Shown here in pieces: positions 10,642 through 21,262 of a stretch of DNA of 64,000 nt. The stretch is from Knoxdaviesia capensis. Its lineage: Eukaryota; Ascomycota; Sordariomycetes; Microascales; Gondwanamycetaceae. Where the stretch lies: assembly GCA_001510575.1 (NCBI GenBank), contig LNGK01000004.1, positions 2,039,988 to 2,103,987 on the forward strand, given 5' to 3'. Numbering within the stretch: the stretch's first letter is position 1; each line of letters begins with the position of its first letter. A model generated the notes under the pieces. That model had not been told where the DNA came from and made no database searches. It saw nothing but the letters and a program-made list of their open reading frames with translations. The translations under genes were made by a program, and so were the position numbers.

Positions 10642-13600
10642 TGACGGCAACGTGCCCGCGTATGCTATTCTCTCGCATACCTGGGGTAGTGACGAGGTTC
10701 TGTTCCGAGACATCTATCACCCCGATATCCACGGCTTGTCATGGTCGGACATTCGCAGAAAAACTCCAACTGACGCCGCTGGGGCATCGCCGCTGCTGAA
10801 AAGCGCCCTGGCCAAGATTATCAGCGCTGTAAAGCTGGCAGCCCAGCACAATTACCGGCATATCTGGATTGATACGTGCTGCATCGACAAGGAAAGCAGC
10901 TCCGAACTGGCGGAAGCTATCAATTCCATGTTCAACTTCTATGCCGACGCCGCCGTTTGCTACGCCTATCTCGCCGACGTCGATCCGGAGACCCCGCAAA
11001 ATCCACTCAACGCCGAGAACTCGCAGTTTCGCAAGTCCCGGTGGTTCAAGCGCGGCTGGACCTTACAGGAGTTGATTGCGCCGAAGAAAGTCTGGTTTCA
11101 CTCCAAGGCCTGGACCGATCTCGGAACCCTTGGCGAACGCGCTGACCTTGTTGCTGAGATCACGGGCATCCGCCCCTCTGTCCTGCGTCACCAGACAGAT
11201 ATCTTCGATGTCAGCGCTGCCAGCCGGATGCGCTGGGCGGTGAACCGCCAGACTACGAGGAAGGAAGATATCGCATACTGCCTTATGGGTCTGTTTGGCG
11301 TCAATATGCCGCTGCTCTACGGCGAAGGAGACAATGCTTTTATCCGTCTCCAGGAAGCCATTTTGTTACGAGAGGATGATCAGTCTCTGTTTGCCTGGAA
11401 CTCACCAAATGCCAGTCTTTCTGGCACGAAATCTAATACCCCCGCGCCTGAACTCTCCGGCCTATTGGCTCCGTCCCCGGATGCATTCAAGGACTGCGAG
11501 GATCTTGAAAGCTCAGCCCCGATCACTTCGCTGAGCGATACTCCCAGCATGACTTCCCGTGGTCTCCGTGTCGGATTCTTTCTCCAGAAGTGCCATAACG
11601 TTGAAGGGGCCGATTACCAAGTTGTATTGGACTGCGGCCGCACCCGTGACCGCGGCTGGTACGAAAAGCCTGTGATATACCTCCGCCGGATGCTGGGAGT
11701 CGGAGACCAGTTTGCCCGTGTGCGGACGGATCTCCGTCTCTTCAAGTCGCAGGACAACTTCCTGGTCAACGATCAGGACTATGAAGTCATCTATGTGCGT
11801 CAGGACCCGAAGCGAGGTGCCCGTACAGTTACCATCTCCATGGCCACTGATGACGCAAGACTCACACTTCCCGGTGCCGTTGAGGGTGAGATCCTTGCGT
11901 GCTATCCACCGACTGCATTCAACACCGAGACCAAGGTCTTCGAATCAGCCACCATCACCATGAACGCCCCTGCTGCCATCTTCCGGCTTCGGTTGCCGAG
12001 TGAAGCCAGGAAGAATGACGAGGAATGGATCGATGTTGCTGTCGGTCTGGCCCTCTATGGTTCTGGGCAGCAGAGCTGTAAACCCTGGTGTCAGATTGTT
12101 GCTATCGACAAGGAACCAAAGGTTCCGACCGCCGAGGCGGACCCAGCTCCCAACGACTTGGCCTCATCTGCCAGTCCGTTGGCCATCGGTGCCAGTCAAC
12201 TGGCTGCATCTACAAATGGGTTGACCGTCCCTACTGGCGTTGTGGGCCAACCCGGAGCTGCAGGTGTCCCTCCAACCACCGAGGCTGTGGAACATACAAT
12301 TATGGATTCGTGGGAAAGGGTGTCCGAGTTTATCAAGTCTGCCGATCCTCGAAAAGATATCTTCCCTAGGATGGTGAGCCATACCATACACGGCCTTGAG
12401 TGCCCTCTTTGGATTGCCGTGTCGGAGCAGAACACCAAGCGTCGGATCCAGACGTTCATGCACCCCTTCGTTGCCGGAGCATATACTTCAACCGACGGTG
12501 GATATCGCAGAGAATTTTTATCAGACCTCGAATGCATTGCCGACTTACCACCTCATGCACGATCTTCAGCTAGAGCGAGGGCAGAACGATCAGATGAGTT
12601 ATACAACCTCTATTCGCCGCTCGTCCCACCACCCGAGACCCTGTTTATAGAATCTTTTATTGCCAGGAATTCTCGCGATATTGCAAGGATATGCAACAGA
12701 GATAATATCATTATTGATTCGGCTGAAATGAGCATTCTGGGGCTATCCCCCAAGGGTGCAGTGCGCACCACCCGAATACCTGGAATCCGCGATGCTGAGG
12801 GCTCATATAATCCAAGTATCTTTGTGAAACTGTTCTTTTTCCAAGCAGTACTGCCGGGGTCACATTCCAGCGGAATGCTCAATATGTTCTCCAGCGGGGA
12901 CTGGACTCAATTCTCGACCTTCTTCCCAACACAAGATTCTCTCAACAAGCCAGTTGGAAATACTTACCAAGGGAACCCCCACGAGCTTAAAATGCCCCCT
13001 ATCCATTGGGCAGTAATATCAGGAAACCCCAATGCAGTCATGCAGCTTGTTACTGAAGGCGCAGACGTTGACAGTTACATTCCCGGAACAACATTTACGG
13101 CCCTGCATCTTGCTTGTGCGGTGGGCGATCTCAATTCAGCGGCGTACTTGAAGACTGGTATGGAACGCAGAGCGCTGGAACGGTTTGGCAGCAAACCTAC
13201 TAGACCCCATGAGTGTGTGACGAACCTGGGCGATTCCCCTTTGCATATTGCCGCCGCTTATGCGTTCGATTCTGCTTTCGCCAACTCAACCCAGTTTTTC
13301 TATATCTTCGCCGAAACACGCAGCATCAACTTCTTCGGTGAAAGTCCAGTCCATCGTGCGGCGGCAACGGGCAACTTCAGAGCCTTATCATATCTGGTGG
13401 AGAATCCAGGCAAATGGCGGCGCAGCCCGATGGACCCATTCATTGACGAAGTAGACCACGGAGGTCGCACTGCCCTATGGCATGCGGCTTGTGCCAATTC
13501 CCCTACCTGTGTGACCTACCTACTCAGGAGGGATGCCGCCTTACTCCTTGCCGACGATGACGGCCTGACTCCAGCGCACATTGCATGCCGCGAGGGCTCA

Positions 13601-14032
13601 GACTTTGCTCTCGTGTCGATGCTCGACTTTGCCGAGCGCGAGACTGTCACGGCGGTTTCCCCGGTTCTCGGACTGCTTCCCATACACTTCGCCGCCGCGT
13701 ATGGGCGCAAAGCCTGCATTGACGCGTTGCTAGGCCGCCAGTATCCCTCCCCTGTGACGTCAAACACGACGTTCTATGGCCGGGAGATCACTTTCCATGC
13801 GCTGTGTTTTGCGCTGGCGAACGGCCATAAGAGCTGTGCTGCATCTATTGCCGTTTATGTCTCTAGTGTGACTGGAGGAAACTATATGGTAATTGTCGAT
13901 GGTCAGCTCCAGGAACAACGAATCGATCGAGCATCGTGGGAGCGGCTCATCAGCCACGATGCGCAGGATGGCGATGACACCTTGGATACCATGGTGCTGG
14001 AGTCCTTGGTTGAGAGGTATCTGGACAGATAA
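10598..14032 (+). CDS. HET-domain protein with C-terminal ankyrin repeats
   Basis: A single exon of 1,144 residues; the open frame continues upstream without an ATG, so 10598 (MRLLDTAHVKLSD) is the first usable start and matches family starts. The HET domain spans about residues 20-240 with its hallmarks AYAILSHTWG (21-30), WIDTCCIDK (about 90), RGWTLQELIAP (about 153) and LMGLFGVNMPLLYGEG (about 229). A region typical of HET-E/HET-D-type proteins follows (LLAPSPDAF, then MTSRGLRV). Residues 410-790 have no domain I recognise. Ankyrin repeats fill about 795-1060 (for example TALHLACAVG, SPLHIAAAY, TALWHAACAN, TPAHIACREG, LPIHFAAAYG). There is no P-loop NTPase between HET and the repeats. HET domains trigger cell death after fusion of incompatible strains or other non-self recognition. 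The repeats may sense ligands; that is inference. Confidence 0.92.
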   Translation: MRLLDTAHVKLSDHNDGNVPAYAILSHTWGSDEVLFRDIYHPDIHGLSWSDIRRKTPTDAAGASPLLKSALAKIISAVKLAAQHNYRHIWIDTCCIDKESSSELAEAINSMFNFYADAAVCYAYLADVDPETPQNPLNAENSQFRKSRWFKRGWTLQELIAPKKVWFHSKAWTDLGTLGERADLVAEITGIRPSVLRHQTDIFDVSAASRMRWAVNRQTTRKEDIAYCLMGLFGVNMPLLYGEGDNAFIRLQEAILLREDDQSLFAWNSPNASLSGTKSNTPAPELSGLLAPSPDAFKDCEDLESSAPITSLSDTPSMTSRGLRVGFFLQKCHNVEGADYQVVLDCGRTRDRGWYEKPVIYLRRMLGVGDQFARVRTDLRLFKSQDNFLVNDQDYEVIYVRQDPKRGARTVTISMATDDARLTLPGAVEGEILACYPPTAFNTETKVFESATITMNAPAAIFRLRLPSEARKNDEEWIDVAVGLALYGSGQQSCKPWCQIVAIDKEPKVPTAEADPAPNDLASSASPLAIGASQLAASTNGLTVPTGVVGQPGAAGVPPTTEAVEHTIMDSWERVSEFIKSADPRKDIFPRMVSHTIHGLECPLWIAVSEQNTKRRIQTFMHPFVAGAYTSTDGGYRREFLSDLECIADLPPHARSSARARAERSDELYNLYSPLVPPPETLFIESFIARNSRDIARICNRDNIIIDSAEMSILGLSPKGAVRTTRIPGIRDAEGSYNPSIFVKLFFFQAVLPGSHSSGMLNMFSSGDWTQFSTFFPTQDSLNKPVGNTYQGNPHELKMPPIHWAVISGNPNAVMQLVTEGADVDSYIPGTTFTALHLACAVGDLNSAAYLKTGMERRALERFGSKPTRPHECVTNLGDSPLHIAAAYAFDSAFANSTQFFYIFAETRSINFFGESPVHRAAATGNFRALSYLVENPGKWRRSPMDPFIDEVDHGGRTALWHAACANSPTCVTYLLRRDAALLLADDDGLTPAHIACREGSDFALVSMLDFAERETVTAVSPVLGLLPIHFAAAYGRKACIDALLGRQYPSPVTSNTTFYGREITFHALCFALANGHKSCAASIAVYVSSVTGGNYMVIVDGQLQEQRIDRASWERLISHDAQDGDDTLDTMVLESLVERYLDR

Positions 14033-14770
14033 CAGGACGGTGAGCGAATGGGAAGGGCGGCTTGGTTGCGGTCAATTTCAGCGTGTTCTGGCTTTACGTA
14101 CTCTTGATTATATATAATTGCCTCTGTGTGCATAGCCATCACGGTTCCTCATCCTGCTTAACAATAGTGAGCATTCCACCAGTCCTCAGCTGAAGAGCTT
14201 ACCTTGTCTACATATCCGTTTGTGTGTGGCCGTAACGGTTCCTTGTCCTACTTATTGAGAGTGTTTATGTGCGCTGAAGATGAGGACTTGACTCAGTGGA
14301 GATAAAGGGGATGAACTGGCCAAACACGGGCTAGGAAGCATGGTTGGAAATTGGAATAACCTCAATCGGTTGGGTAGTATGCATAAGAATGGAGTGTGAA
14401 CTCGTTTTGTATTAACTGACCCTCCCATAAGCAAACTCTAGAATTATGACAGTCCTGCGAGTATGCCTCTGGTGCTGAGCCAAGGAAAGTTGGCCATCTA
14501 TGTATCTATGAACAGAAATGCCGAAGACCGAAGAAAGAGAAATGCCGAAAAAGCATGAACAGCAGAAAAGTTCCATCCCGAATCATGAAGCAAAGCGTGA
14601 AAAAAAGCCAGAGGGATCATGAAGATAGACGCGCAAAAGACGGCGGGGATCAAAGAGCTGAGAAACGCCAGAGTACCGAAAACGACGCAAAAGGTCTGTA
14701 GACCAGACCAGACCAGACCACCGAGACTCCGGATAGGCCAGAGTCGAAAGATTGAAAAAGGAAAGGAAAA
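14033..14770. other. Convergent intergenic region
   Basis: The 3' flanks of the HET gene and the F-box gene meet here. No gene is seen. A short direct repeat (gaccagaccagaccagacc) lies near 14701-14720. Confidence 0.5.
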
Positions 14771-16456
14771 TTAGAAGAAGATCTCTTCCGGGGGACCGAA
14801 ACGGGAGGTTCCGATCTTGGAGAGAGCAGCGCGCAGGCGGGCATCCGGACGCCAGGACCCGACCTCGTAGAACAGACGCGGGGCGGCATTGGAGACATGG
14901 CCAATGTCGTCCCGGACGCCGTCGTAGTCCGACTTGACACCCGGGGCCGTCCACTGCAGTCCCCAGGGCTGGTCCTTGAAGAAAATGTCAATATCGCCCG
15001 GAATGGGCACCGTGGTGGAGATGCGCGCGCTGCGCAGGCTGGGCATGTTCTCGGTAGCCGCGGTGGCGAAGGCCCGGAGCAGCGTCGGGAGCGTGTCCGG
15101 GTGCGGGTGAGTACGGAAGGTCACAATGGGCCAGAAGCCGAAGGCGCGCTGCTCCTCGAACTCGTTGTGCGGGTCGGGACCCTCGCCAGTCAGCGCGAGA
15201 GGACCATCGAGCACGTCCGGGCTGACGAGCTTAGGGTCAGTGTTGACGGGTTCAAGGTCGGCAAGAACGCTGTTGTCCAGGGATGCAAGCACGGCCGGGC
15301 CCATGATGTGGCGATAGCGGCGGGCCGCGGCGATAGTAGCTGTCCGCGACGGAGCACCGAAATACCAGTTTCCGGAAGGAGTGACGAGATCGAACTCGAC
15401 CTGCAGAGTCTTAAGGTTAGGCCAGAATGCCCCGCCGGAATAGGTCGAGTCTCCAGGAAGATGGGGAGGCGTGAAGAGAGCAGCATCAATGACGCCAGTC
15501 ACAACCAGGCTGGTCAGGTTCTGCGAAAAGACACAAATGGCAGCGGACAGCGGGTCATACGAAGCCGGAGAAATGAGATTGGGCAGGCGGTAAAGGTGGT
15601 CATAGGGCGCTTTATGCAGCAGATGCAGGGTGGCATGTTCGATGGTGTTGTCGCCCAGGCTGCGAAGCGCGTGAGCAAGCGCCTCGCGGCTGGCCCGACG
15701 ACGAGAGCTATACAGACGGTCGTTGTCGTTCAGGCCCCATCTGATTTCGATCAGACCCTTGAGGCGTGAGGCAAGCTGGGCACAGGTCGGGAGATCGAGG
15801 TAGCGGTTGGCGGGGGAATCGCGGGTGAACGTCTGGATGCAGTTGAGCTCGGGGAGGGTGTCGGGGCGGAGGAGCCGGACACGCGAGTACACGTAGCGAG
15901 CGTTAGACAGGCTTGGGACCCGGGTGAAATCAGTGCTTCCGGAATTGACGTTGAGAAGCTGATGGTAGGTGGGGGTGGTGGCGATCTCGGACGGGGAGAA
16001 CAGGTCAGCCAGGGCAAGCTCGAAGGAGAGACATCCAGGGCCGAACTCGGCATCCTCGAATTCCCACACCTTCAGGAGCTGGAACAGCATCGCCATATCA
16101 CGGGTAAAGGCCTCGTCGTTGGCCCGGCGTTCCCAGGCGCGTTCGAAGCGGGCTTCGGCGGCCTGGTCGTAGGTGGGGAGCACGGGGCGGTAGTGCAGGG
16201 TTCGGATGCATCTACGGCGGCGGTGGCGGTCGCGCGAGAAGACAGCCGCGAATTCGGGCAGCTCGTCACTGGAAATGGCGATGTCGGCGAACGTCCGGCG
16301 CTCAATGGCGGCCTGCCAGTTCAGAGAAACAGTGGCAAGGCGGGGAAGAGACGACGGGATCCGCTGGTTGGGGAGGAACGGACTGCGGAGGGACGAGTCG
16401 AAATGCGGAATGAAGGAGATGATGTGCTCCAGGAGCTCTTGAGACAGGCGATCCAT
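14771..16456 (-). CDS. F-box protein
   Basis: A single exon of 561 residues starting at the ATG at 16456; the frame extends four codons upstream but only from a non-ATG codon. The N-terminus is an F-box-like motif (MDRLSQELLEHIISFIP, then LPRLATVSLNWQAAIERRTFADIAI, about residues 1-65), the Skp1-binding element of SCF ubiquitin ligases. The rest has the loose leucine-rich pattern of fungal F-box proteins (for example LKTLQVEFDLVTPSGNWYFGAPSR) without recognisable repeats, so the substrate is unknown. It converges with the HET gene. The 1.4 kb upstream on its sense strand is strongly pyrimidine-rich. Confidence 0.85.
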   Translation of the reverse strand: MDRLSQELLEHIISFIPHFDSSLRSPFLPNQRIPSSLPRLATVSLNWQAAIERRTFADIAISSDELPEFAAVFSRDRHRRRRCIRTLHYRPVLPTYDQAAEARFERAWERRANDEAFTRDMAMLFQLLKVWEFEDAEFGPGCLSFELALADLFSPSEIATTPTYHQLLNVNSGSTDFTRVPSLSNARYVYSRVRLLRPDTLPELNCIQTFTRDSPANRYLDLPTCAQLASRLKGLIEIRWGLNDNDRLYSSRRRASREALAHALRSLGDNTIEHATLHLLHKAPYDHLYRLPNLISPASYDPLSAAICVFSQNLTSLVVTGVIDAALFTPPHLPGDSTYSGGAFWPNLKTLQVEFDLVTPSGNWYFGAPSRTATIAAARRYRHIMGPAVLASLDNSVLADLEPVNTDPKLVSPDVLDGPLALTGEGPDPHNEFEEQRAFGFWPIVTFRTHPHPDTLPTLLRAFATAATENMPSLRSARISTTVPIPGDIDIFFKDQPWGLQWTAPGVKSDYDGVRDDIGHVSNAAPRLFYEVGSWRPDARLRAALSKIGTSRFGPPEEIFF

Positions 16457-19400
16457 GATGGCTGTCAAGATTCCCGAGCAGGATGGAGGGAAGGAGGAGT
16501 TAGGGTTGGAATGGGATCAGAAGGGAGAAAGAAATTAGAGATGAGATGAGGATCAAGAAGAGAAAAACATTAGTTGCAAGAGACACAAAGACTGCCGAAT
16601 ATAAAGGTTCAGTTATCTAGTGGCTCAAGGTATGTGTGGTATATTTTAGTTTTTAGGGCAAGGAAGCCTTTCCTCTTCCGTAAGAAAGAGCAGGTGACGA
16701 TGTAATCAAGTGAACAACGTCAATCAAAAAAACAGTGAGAGGCACGCCACTCAGCAGAAAGAAGCAGAGGAAAAGGACGATAGGAAGTCACTATGCTAAG
16801 AAATCGTGGGTTGGAGGAAGAAGAAAAGAAGCCCGAAGGAACACGGAAGGAAGAACAAAGAACACACGATGGAAGCTGCAGAATTCCACTCCAAGGCAAG
16901 TGCTGCCCCTCTGCGCTCCTTCCTAGATCCCACTTCTTTGACGACTCTCACTAATCTTATGTAAATACGACAGGAGAAATGGTGGAAGAGCTCAGTAAGA
17001 TACCGGGAGCATTGGGGGGATATAAGAAGTTATATGGTGTGCAGTATGTGCGTTTGCTGTCAAAGATGGCCCGTGTAAGATTCTGGTGGCCGGGAGCACC
17101 GGGGCGGTTGTGGCAAGTTGGCTGGCCACAGTTTCTCTCTGGGGATGCAAGTATCCGTGAAGAGGGTCAAGAAGTGTGTCAAAAAGGTGAATGAGTGAAC
17201 AGTTTGGGGCAGCTGGTGGAGAGTCAGGTAAAGGGTTGTGCTTGTGCCTTAGCCAGGACTCGGGCACAAATTTCTGAAGTGATGAGAGCGGTTCGGTGGC
17301 AAGTAAGTCGAAGGAAGTGAGAGACTTGAACAAGACTGACTAAATGTTTATAACAAGAGTCAAGAGAAGTCCGGGGGAGCTTTAAGAGGCAAGTGAGTAT
17401 TTGTAGGTCAGGGACAGGAAGAGAATGGGCGTCAACAGAAGACGGGAAGTTCGGTATAGAGGCAGAAGAAGGGGACAGAGAGAATTAATATACGCATGAA
17501 GAAGAAGGGAAAGAGACGGTCAGTTAAGCAGTTGAGCGAGAAGCTGTGAATCTTTGCAGAGAGATATCATATACAATGAATGGGCCATGGCAAAAGGTTT
17601 ACCGGCAAGGAATAAGCATGAGAACCAAGAGGGAGGGATTCAGAGAGAGACACGGCAGCGAATAGGGACGATAGAGACAGGGGAAGTCAGATATAGAACC
17701 GGCCGGAAAAGGAATGCAAACAAAAGCCAAGGGAAGGAGAAAAAAAAGTGCAGGGAAGAGAAAAGAGGGACCCGATCACGGAGGTGCTGGCTTACACCTC
17801 ACGACAATCCAAGCACATTCCGAGAGTGGAATGAGGGGATGGGGAGAACGAAGCCGAAGGCATAGATATCAGGGTCGTGAGCAGAAGCACCAAGCGATGA
17901 GATTCTATGGGGCCCAGGAGGGGTGGAAGAGTGGCCATGGGCAACAAACTACCACACCAGATCACGACGAAGAATAACTGTGTGAGCGAACGCACAGGGC
18001 CTGACGATGCGCGCCTAATAAGGAAGGGAAAAAATAATTGGCTACACACAATCTGCCCTTAGGTCTAGACTATGACTCTGGACTCCCCGATTTATTGGGG
18101 ACACTAAAGGTGAGCGTGTGTGTCGTGGAGATTGGGCTGCACATTGAGGATGGGGATATGCTTGTTAGCTGGAGCCGATGGTGAAATTATGTGGAGATGA
18201 GGTTAAAGCTAATTGCATGTTACCGCACTTCCCATTCGTGCCGCGCTGGTGGTAGGAACAAACCGGCTGCGTATCCCGGAAGTATCGGACCACTTTCGGG
18301 TGGCTGTGCAGTGTACCGATCAAGTACGTCGGGATCAGGTATCGTTGGGGCTTGGGGTTTGGGGCCTCGATATCTCCTACACACTGGCTCTTTTGCAGAC
18401 TGCCGACCCTCATATCATCGTTAATGATATGGCAGCACATCTTTGGCCTAATGGGGCTACAGAAGCACGCACTGTTTTCGTGAAGGGACTGCAACCCAGA
18501 CAAGTTCCCGGACCAATCTTGGGTGCATGTCGGAGTAAGGAGGGCATCTGAAGGGACCATCCATGGCTTTGGAGGATGCGCGCGCCATACTCTCTGATAA
18601 TAGGTGCCCAGATATAGAAGAGCAATCCCGATGCTTCCCGGCGCCAACAAGGGACAAAAGTTCTTGTTTAGGCTTACAGATAGAAACGCTGGCGAGACAT
18701 CGTCATCGTCATTGTTACCCATCACTAAGACATCATCAGCTACGGCCAAGAGAACCGCCTATTTATATCCTCAGACCCTCCTCGTGTCTTCAAGATCAAG
18801 AGTGGTAGTCCCTTGCAGGAAGAGAACGAGCCTCAACCAGCGAAGAGCCAAGTCTCAAGGCTTTTTTTTATGTCTCTTGTCTGCTTGGCCGGAATGAAAA
18901 GTGACGTGTTGGGCTAGATCAAGAAGAGCAAGAAAGTCAAGGCATGAAATTTCGGTGCCAAAAAAAAGCAGGATGCGCGATAAGACCCGGATTTGCAAGG
19001 GAGTACCCGGTATGCTCACGCTGAATGGCCCGAGGACTTTTTTCTTCCTGTTTCTTCCTTCTGGCGTGTATGACCAGCACCGCTTGGCGCTTGGCGATCT
19101 CGGGATGCGCGGACAGCACTGGTGGATGGTGAGAGCAACGATAGAACGAACTGTGTGGTGGTGTTGTCGGGTCTTCACCAGGGTAAGAAAGAGTGACACC
19201 AAAGAACTTCACTGCGCCCTCCAACCGGAGGCTGTTGTTGCGGCCTGGACTTCCAGTCAGACACACAGACCGCCGAAGACAGCAGACCGCCGAAGAGGGG
19301 CCCAGACCTGCTGGGCCGGAGGCTGGTGCGACGGGTAACTCAGGAACATCAGTGGGGTGAGTGCGTGGCCAACACACGACAATTGTGAGCACGGGTTGTC

Positions 19401-20025
19401 GTCAAGAGACAAATGAAAGGAGCAAAAGGAGGCACAGGGCGTGCGTAGCCAGACAGTCAACTTCAAGTGCTGGAGCCAGCCTGCTCTATAGCAGCAGTGC
19501 ATTAAGGGCCAGTCGGTGGCCATGGGAGGAGGTGAACCCGGCAAATTCAAAGAAACTTTTCAGCCTGGCGAATTCGGCCATCATGCAAACTAAAAAGGAC
19601 GACCACGAGGCGCACAATGCATAAGCCAACGTTTATGGGCTCGTTCCTCACCACCCGGTAGGTTAACTGTGGTCTTTCCAATGGTGGATCTCTACAGAGG
19701 AACGTCATAGAGAGAGAAAGTCAGAGGGAGAAAAAAGAGGAAAAAGAGGAAAAAGACAAGCCAACACCCACACCCACACGCCAGAAGCCATCATCGTGGT
19801 GATTCGAAGTTGCGGTTGTCAGAAATCCATTGAATCAACATGCTGCGAGTCGAACTCACGAGTCTCTTGGGGTTCAAGCAGGATAAGTCATGTAAGTCAG
19901 CAGATAAGGGTTGGTACCTGGAACAATCATCATCCTATACTGAATCTCAATCGTTGATGATTCCCTTCAAGTCTTTTGATGTGATTCCAACAGACTTCTT
20001 GAAGACGTTGAAACTCCTTCCTCCG
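16457..20025. other. Long non-coding stretch upstream of the F-box gene
   Basis: Between about 16480 and 17870 the plus strand is purine-rich over more than a kilobase (so pyrimidine-rich in the sense direction of the F-box gene), with many AG-runs. The open frames here, including 18165-18749 (-), show no domain or codon bias. I see no gene. Confidence 0.45.
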
Positions 20026-21262
20026 ATGGCATTCTCATTACATCCCGTGGAGTTACCCCGCCGAACCCCCATCTCATTCCTTTATCCCGGATATCCACAA
20101 GGGAAGAATGTGGTCCTAAGCCTCCCCCGCGCCGATCCGCCCCCGGCCGCGACGGATATCTTCGGCATGCAGAATTGAACGGCTCTTCTCGCATGCCAGA
20201 TCACCGCTAGAAATGTATTTAGCAGACTTACGCTGGATTCGGCTGGTCAACAACCGGTCAATACGCCGGTCGATGGCGTTTTAGCAGACGAGGAATACAA
20301 CCCGATAGTCGCGGACGGCCTTAGTACGGACTTCAAATATCTGTATTTGGAAAATCTCCATCTAACAAGTCTCGCAGGCCAGTATCCTACCACCCCGAGT
20401 TTCCGTGATCAGGAATGCCCCCATCGCCATCTCAGCAGCCTCTGGCCCGTTGTTCCCCTCGGCGGCCCGTCTATTCAGTGCAGCATCAGCATCCTCTGAT
20501 ATGCAATGGACCATGCACACCTGGTCCTGGAGGAAGAGGGAGATCTGGGTGACTCGAAATTGCATGTCAAGGTACGCTATCATCAGGCTAGACGGTATTA
20601 ACGATACTGCAAACCTGATTTCTCTCAAATCAGACCTCCATACGTGCTTTGATCAGAAATGGTTCGCCACCGTCCCGAAGGGCCAGGAAAATGCGAGCGA
20701 GATTCCCCAGTATACCACGCATATCTTGGTTCCCGCGGCGGCCGAGCTCTAGCCCACGTTGCACAATGTTGCGGTGCACCACCCGAACAATTCCGCGCGC
20801 CCTTTCCTCTTTGCGAGGCTTGCCTGGGCCGCCCTCTTGCAGGTTAAGCCGTTCCTGGTGGGCGGTCTCACACGCCCCGTTGTCCGGGTCCACGCGAACG
20901 AGGACGGTAGCACAGAGCTCCGAAACGAGGTTATACACGGCGCTCGGCTGAAATTGCTATCTGGTGGCGGGGGGTCCCAGACTGCTGTCCCTCTTGATGC
21001 GGGCTCGCAAGCAAGCAGCAGGGCACAGAACTATGAAGGCGACTTCAGCGATGGTAGGACTTCAGGATCTTCGAATGATGGCGACGTTTTTTTTTGTATG
21101 TTGTATGGGATGAAGGAATGCAAACATGGGTGCAATCAGGCCCTTAGGGAAGAATTATCGACCGAGACTGCGCCTGATTCCATGCCAATTCAGCAGGCTG
21201 AACTGAGGCCAGAGAAGCTAGGAGAGTCTCTAATCCAAGAAGCTACAGAAGAAACTGCATGA
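20026..21262 (+). pseudogene. Decayed fungal HNH-nuclease gene
   Basis: Coding sense survives across about 1.2 kb but is broken. The first part (from ATG 20026; SFLYPGYPQGKNVVLSLP) is followed by an in-frame TGA at 20176-20178. The same frame resumes (TALLACQITARN) and meets another TGA at 20497-20499. It continues to HLVLEEEGDLG near 20545, where the reading moves to the next frame. That frame contains the HNH hallmark NLISLKSDLHTCFDQKWF and then a TAG at 20750-20752. Beyond it come the conserved FLFARLAWAALLQVKPFL and a GGGGSQ tail, ending at 21262. The order matches single-domain HNH proteins common in moulds. The role of the family is not known. Three stops and one frameshift argue for a dead gene, not introns: no splice pairs remove them cleanly. 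Confidence 0.75.

Noticed and set aside
18165..18749. 194-codon minus-strand ORF
   Set aside because: No domain, no codon bias, and equally long overlapping frames on the other strand.
19840..19900. tRNA-like word (GAGTCGAAC, the complement of a T-loop)
   Set aside because: The T stem does not pair properly and no matching acceptor or A box is found upstream.
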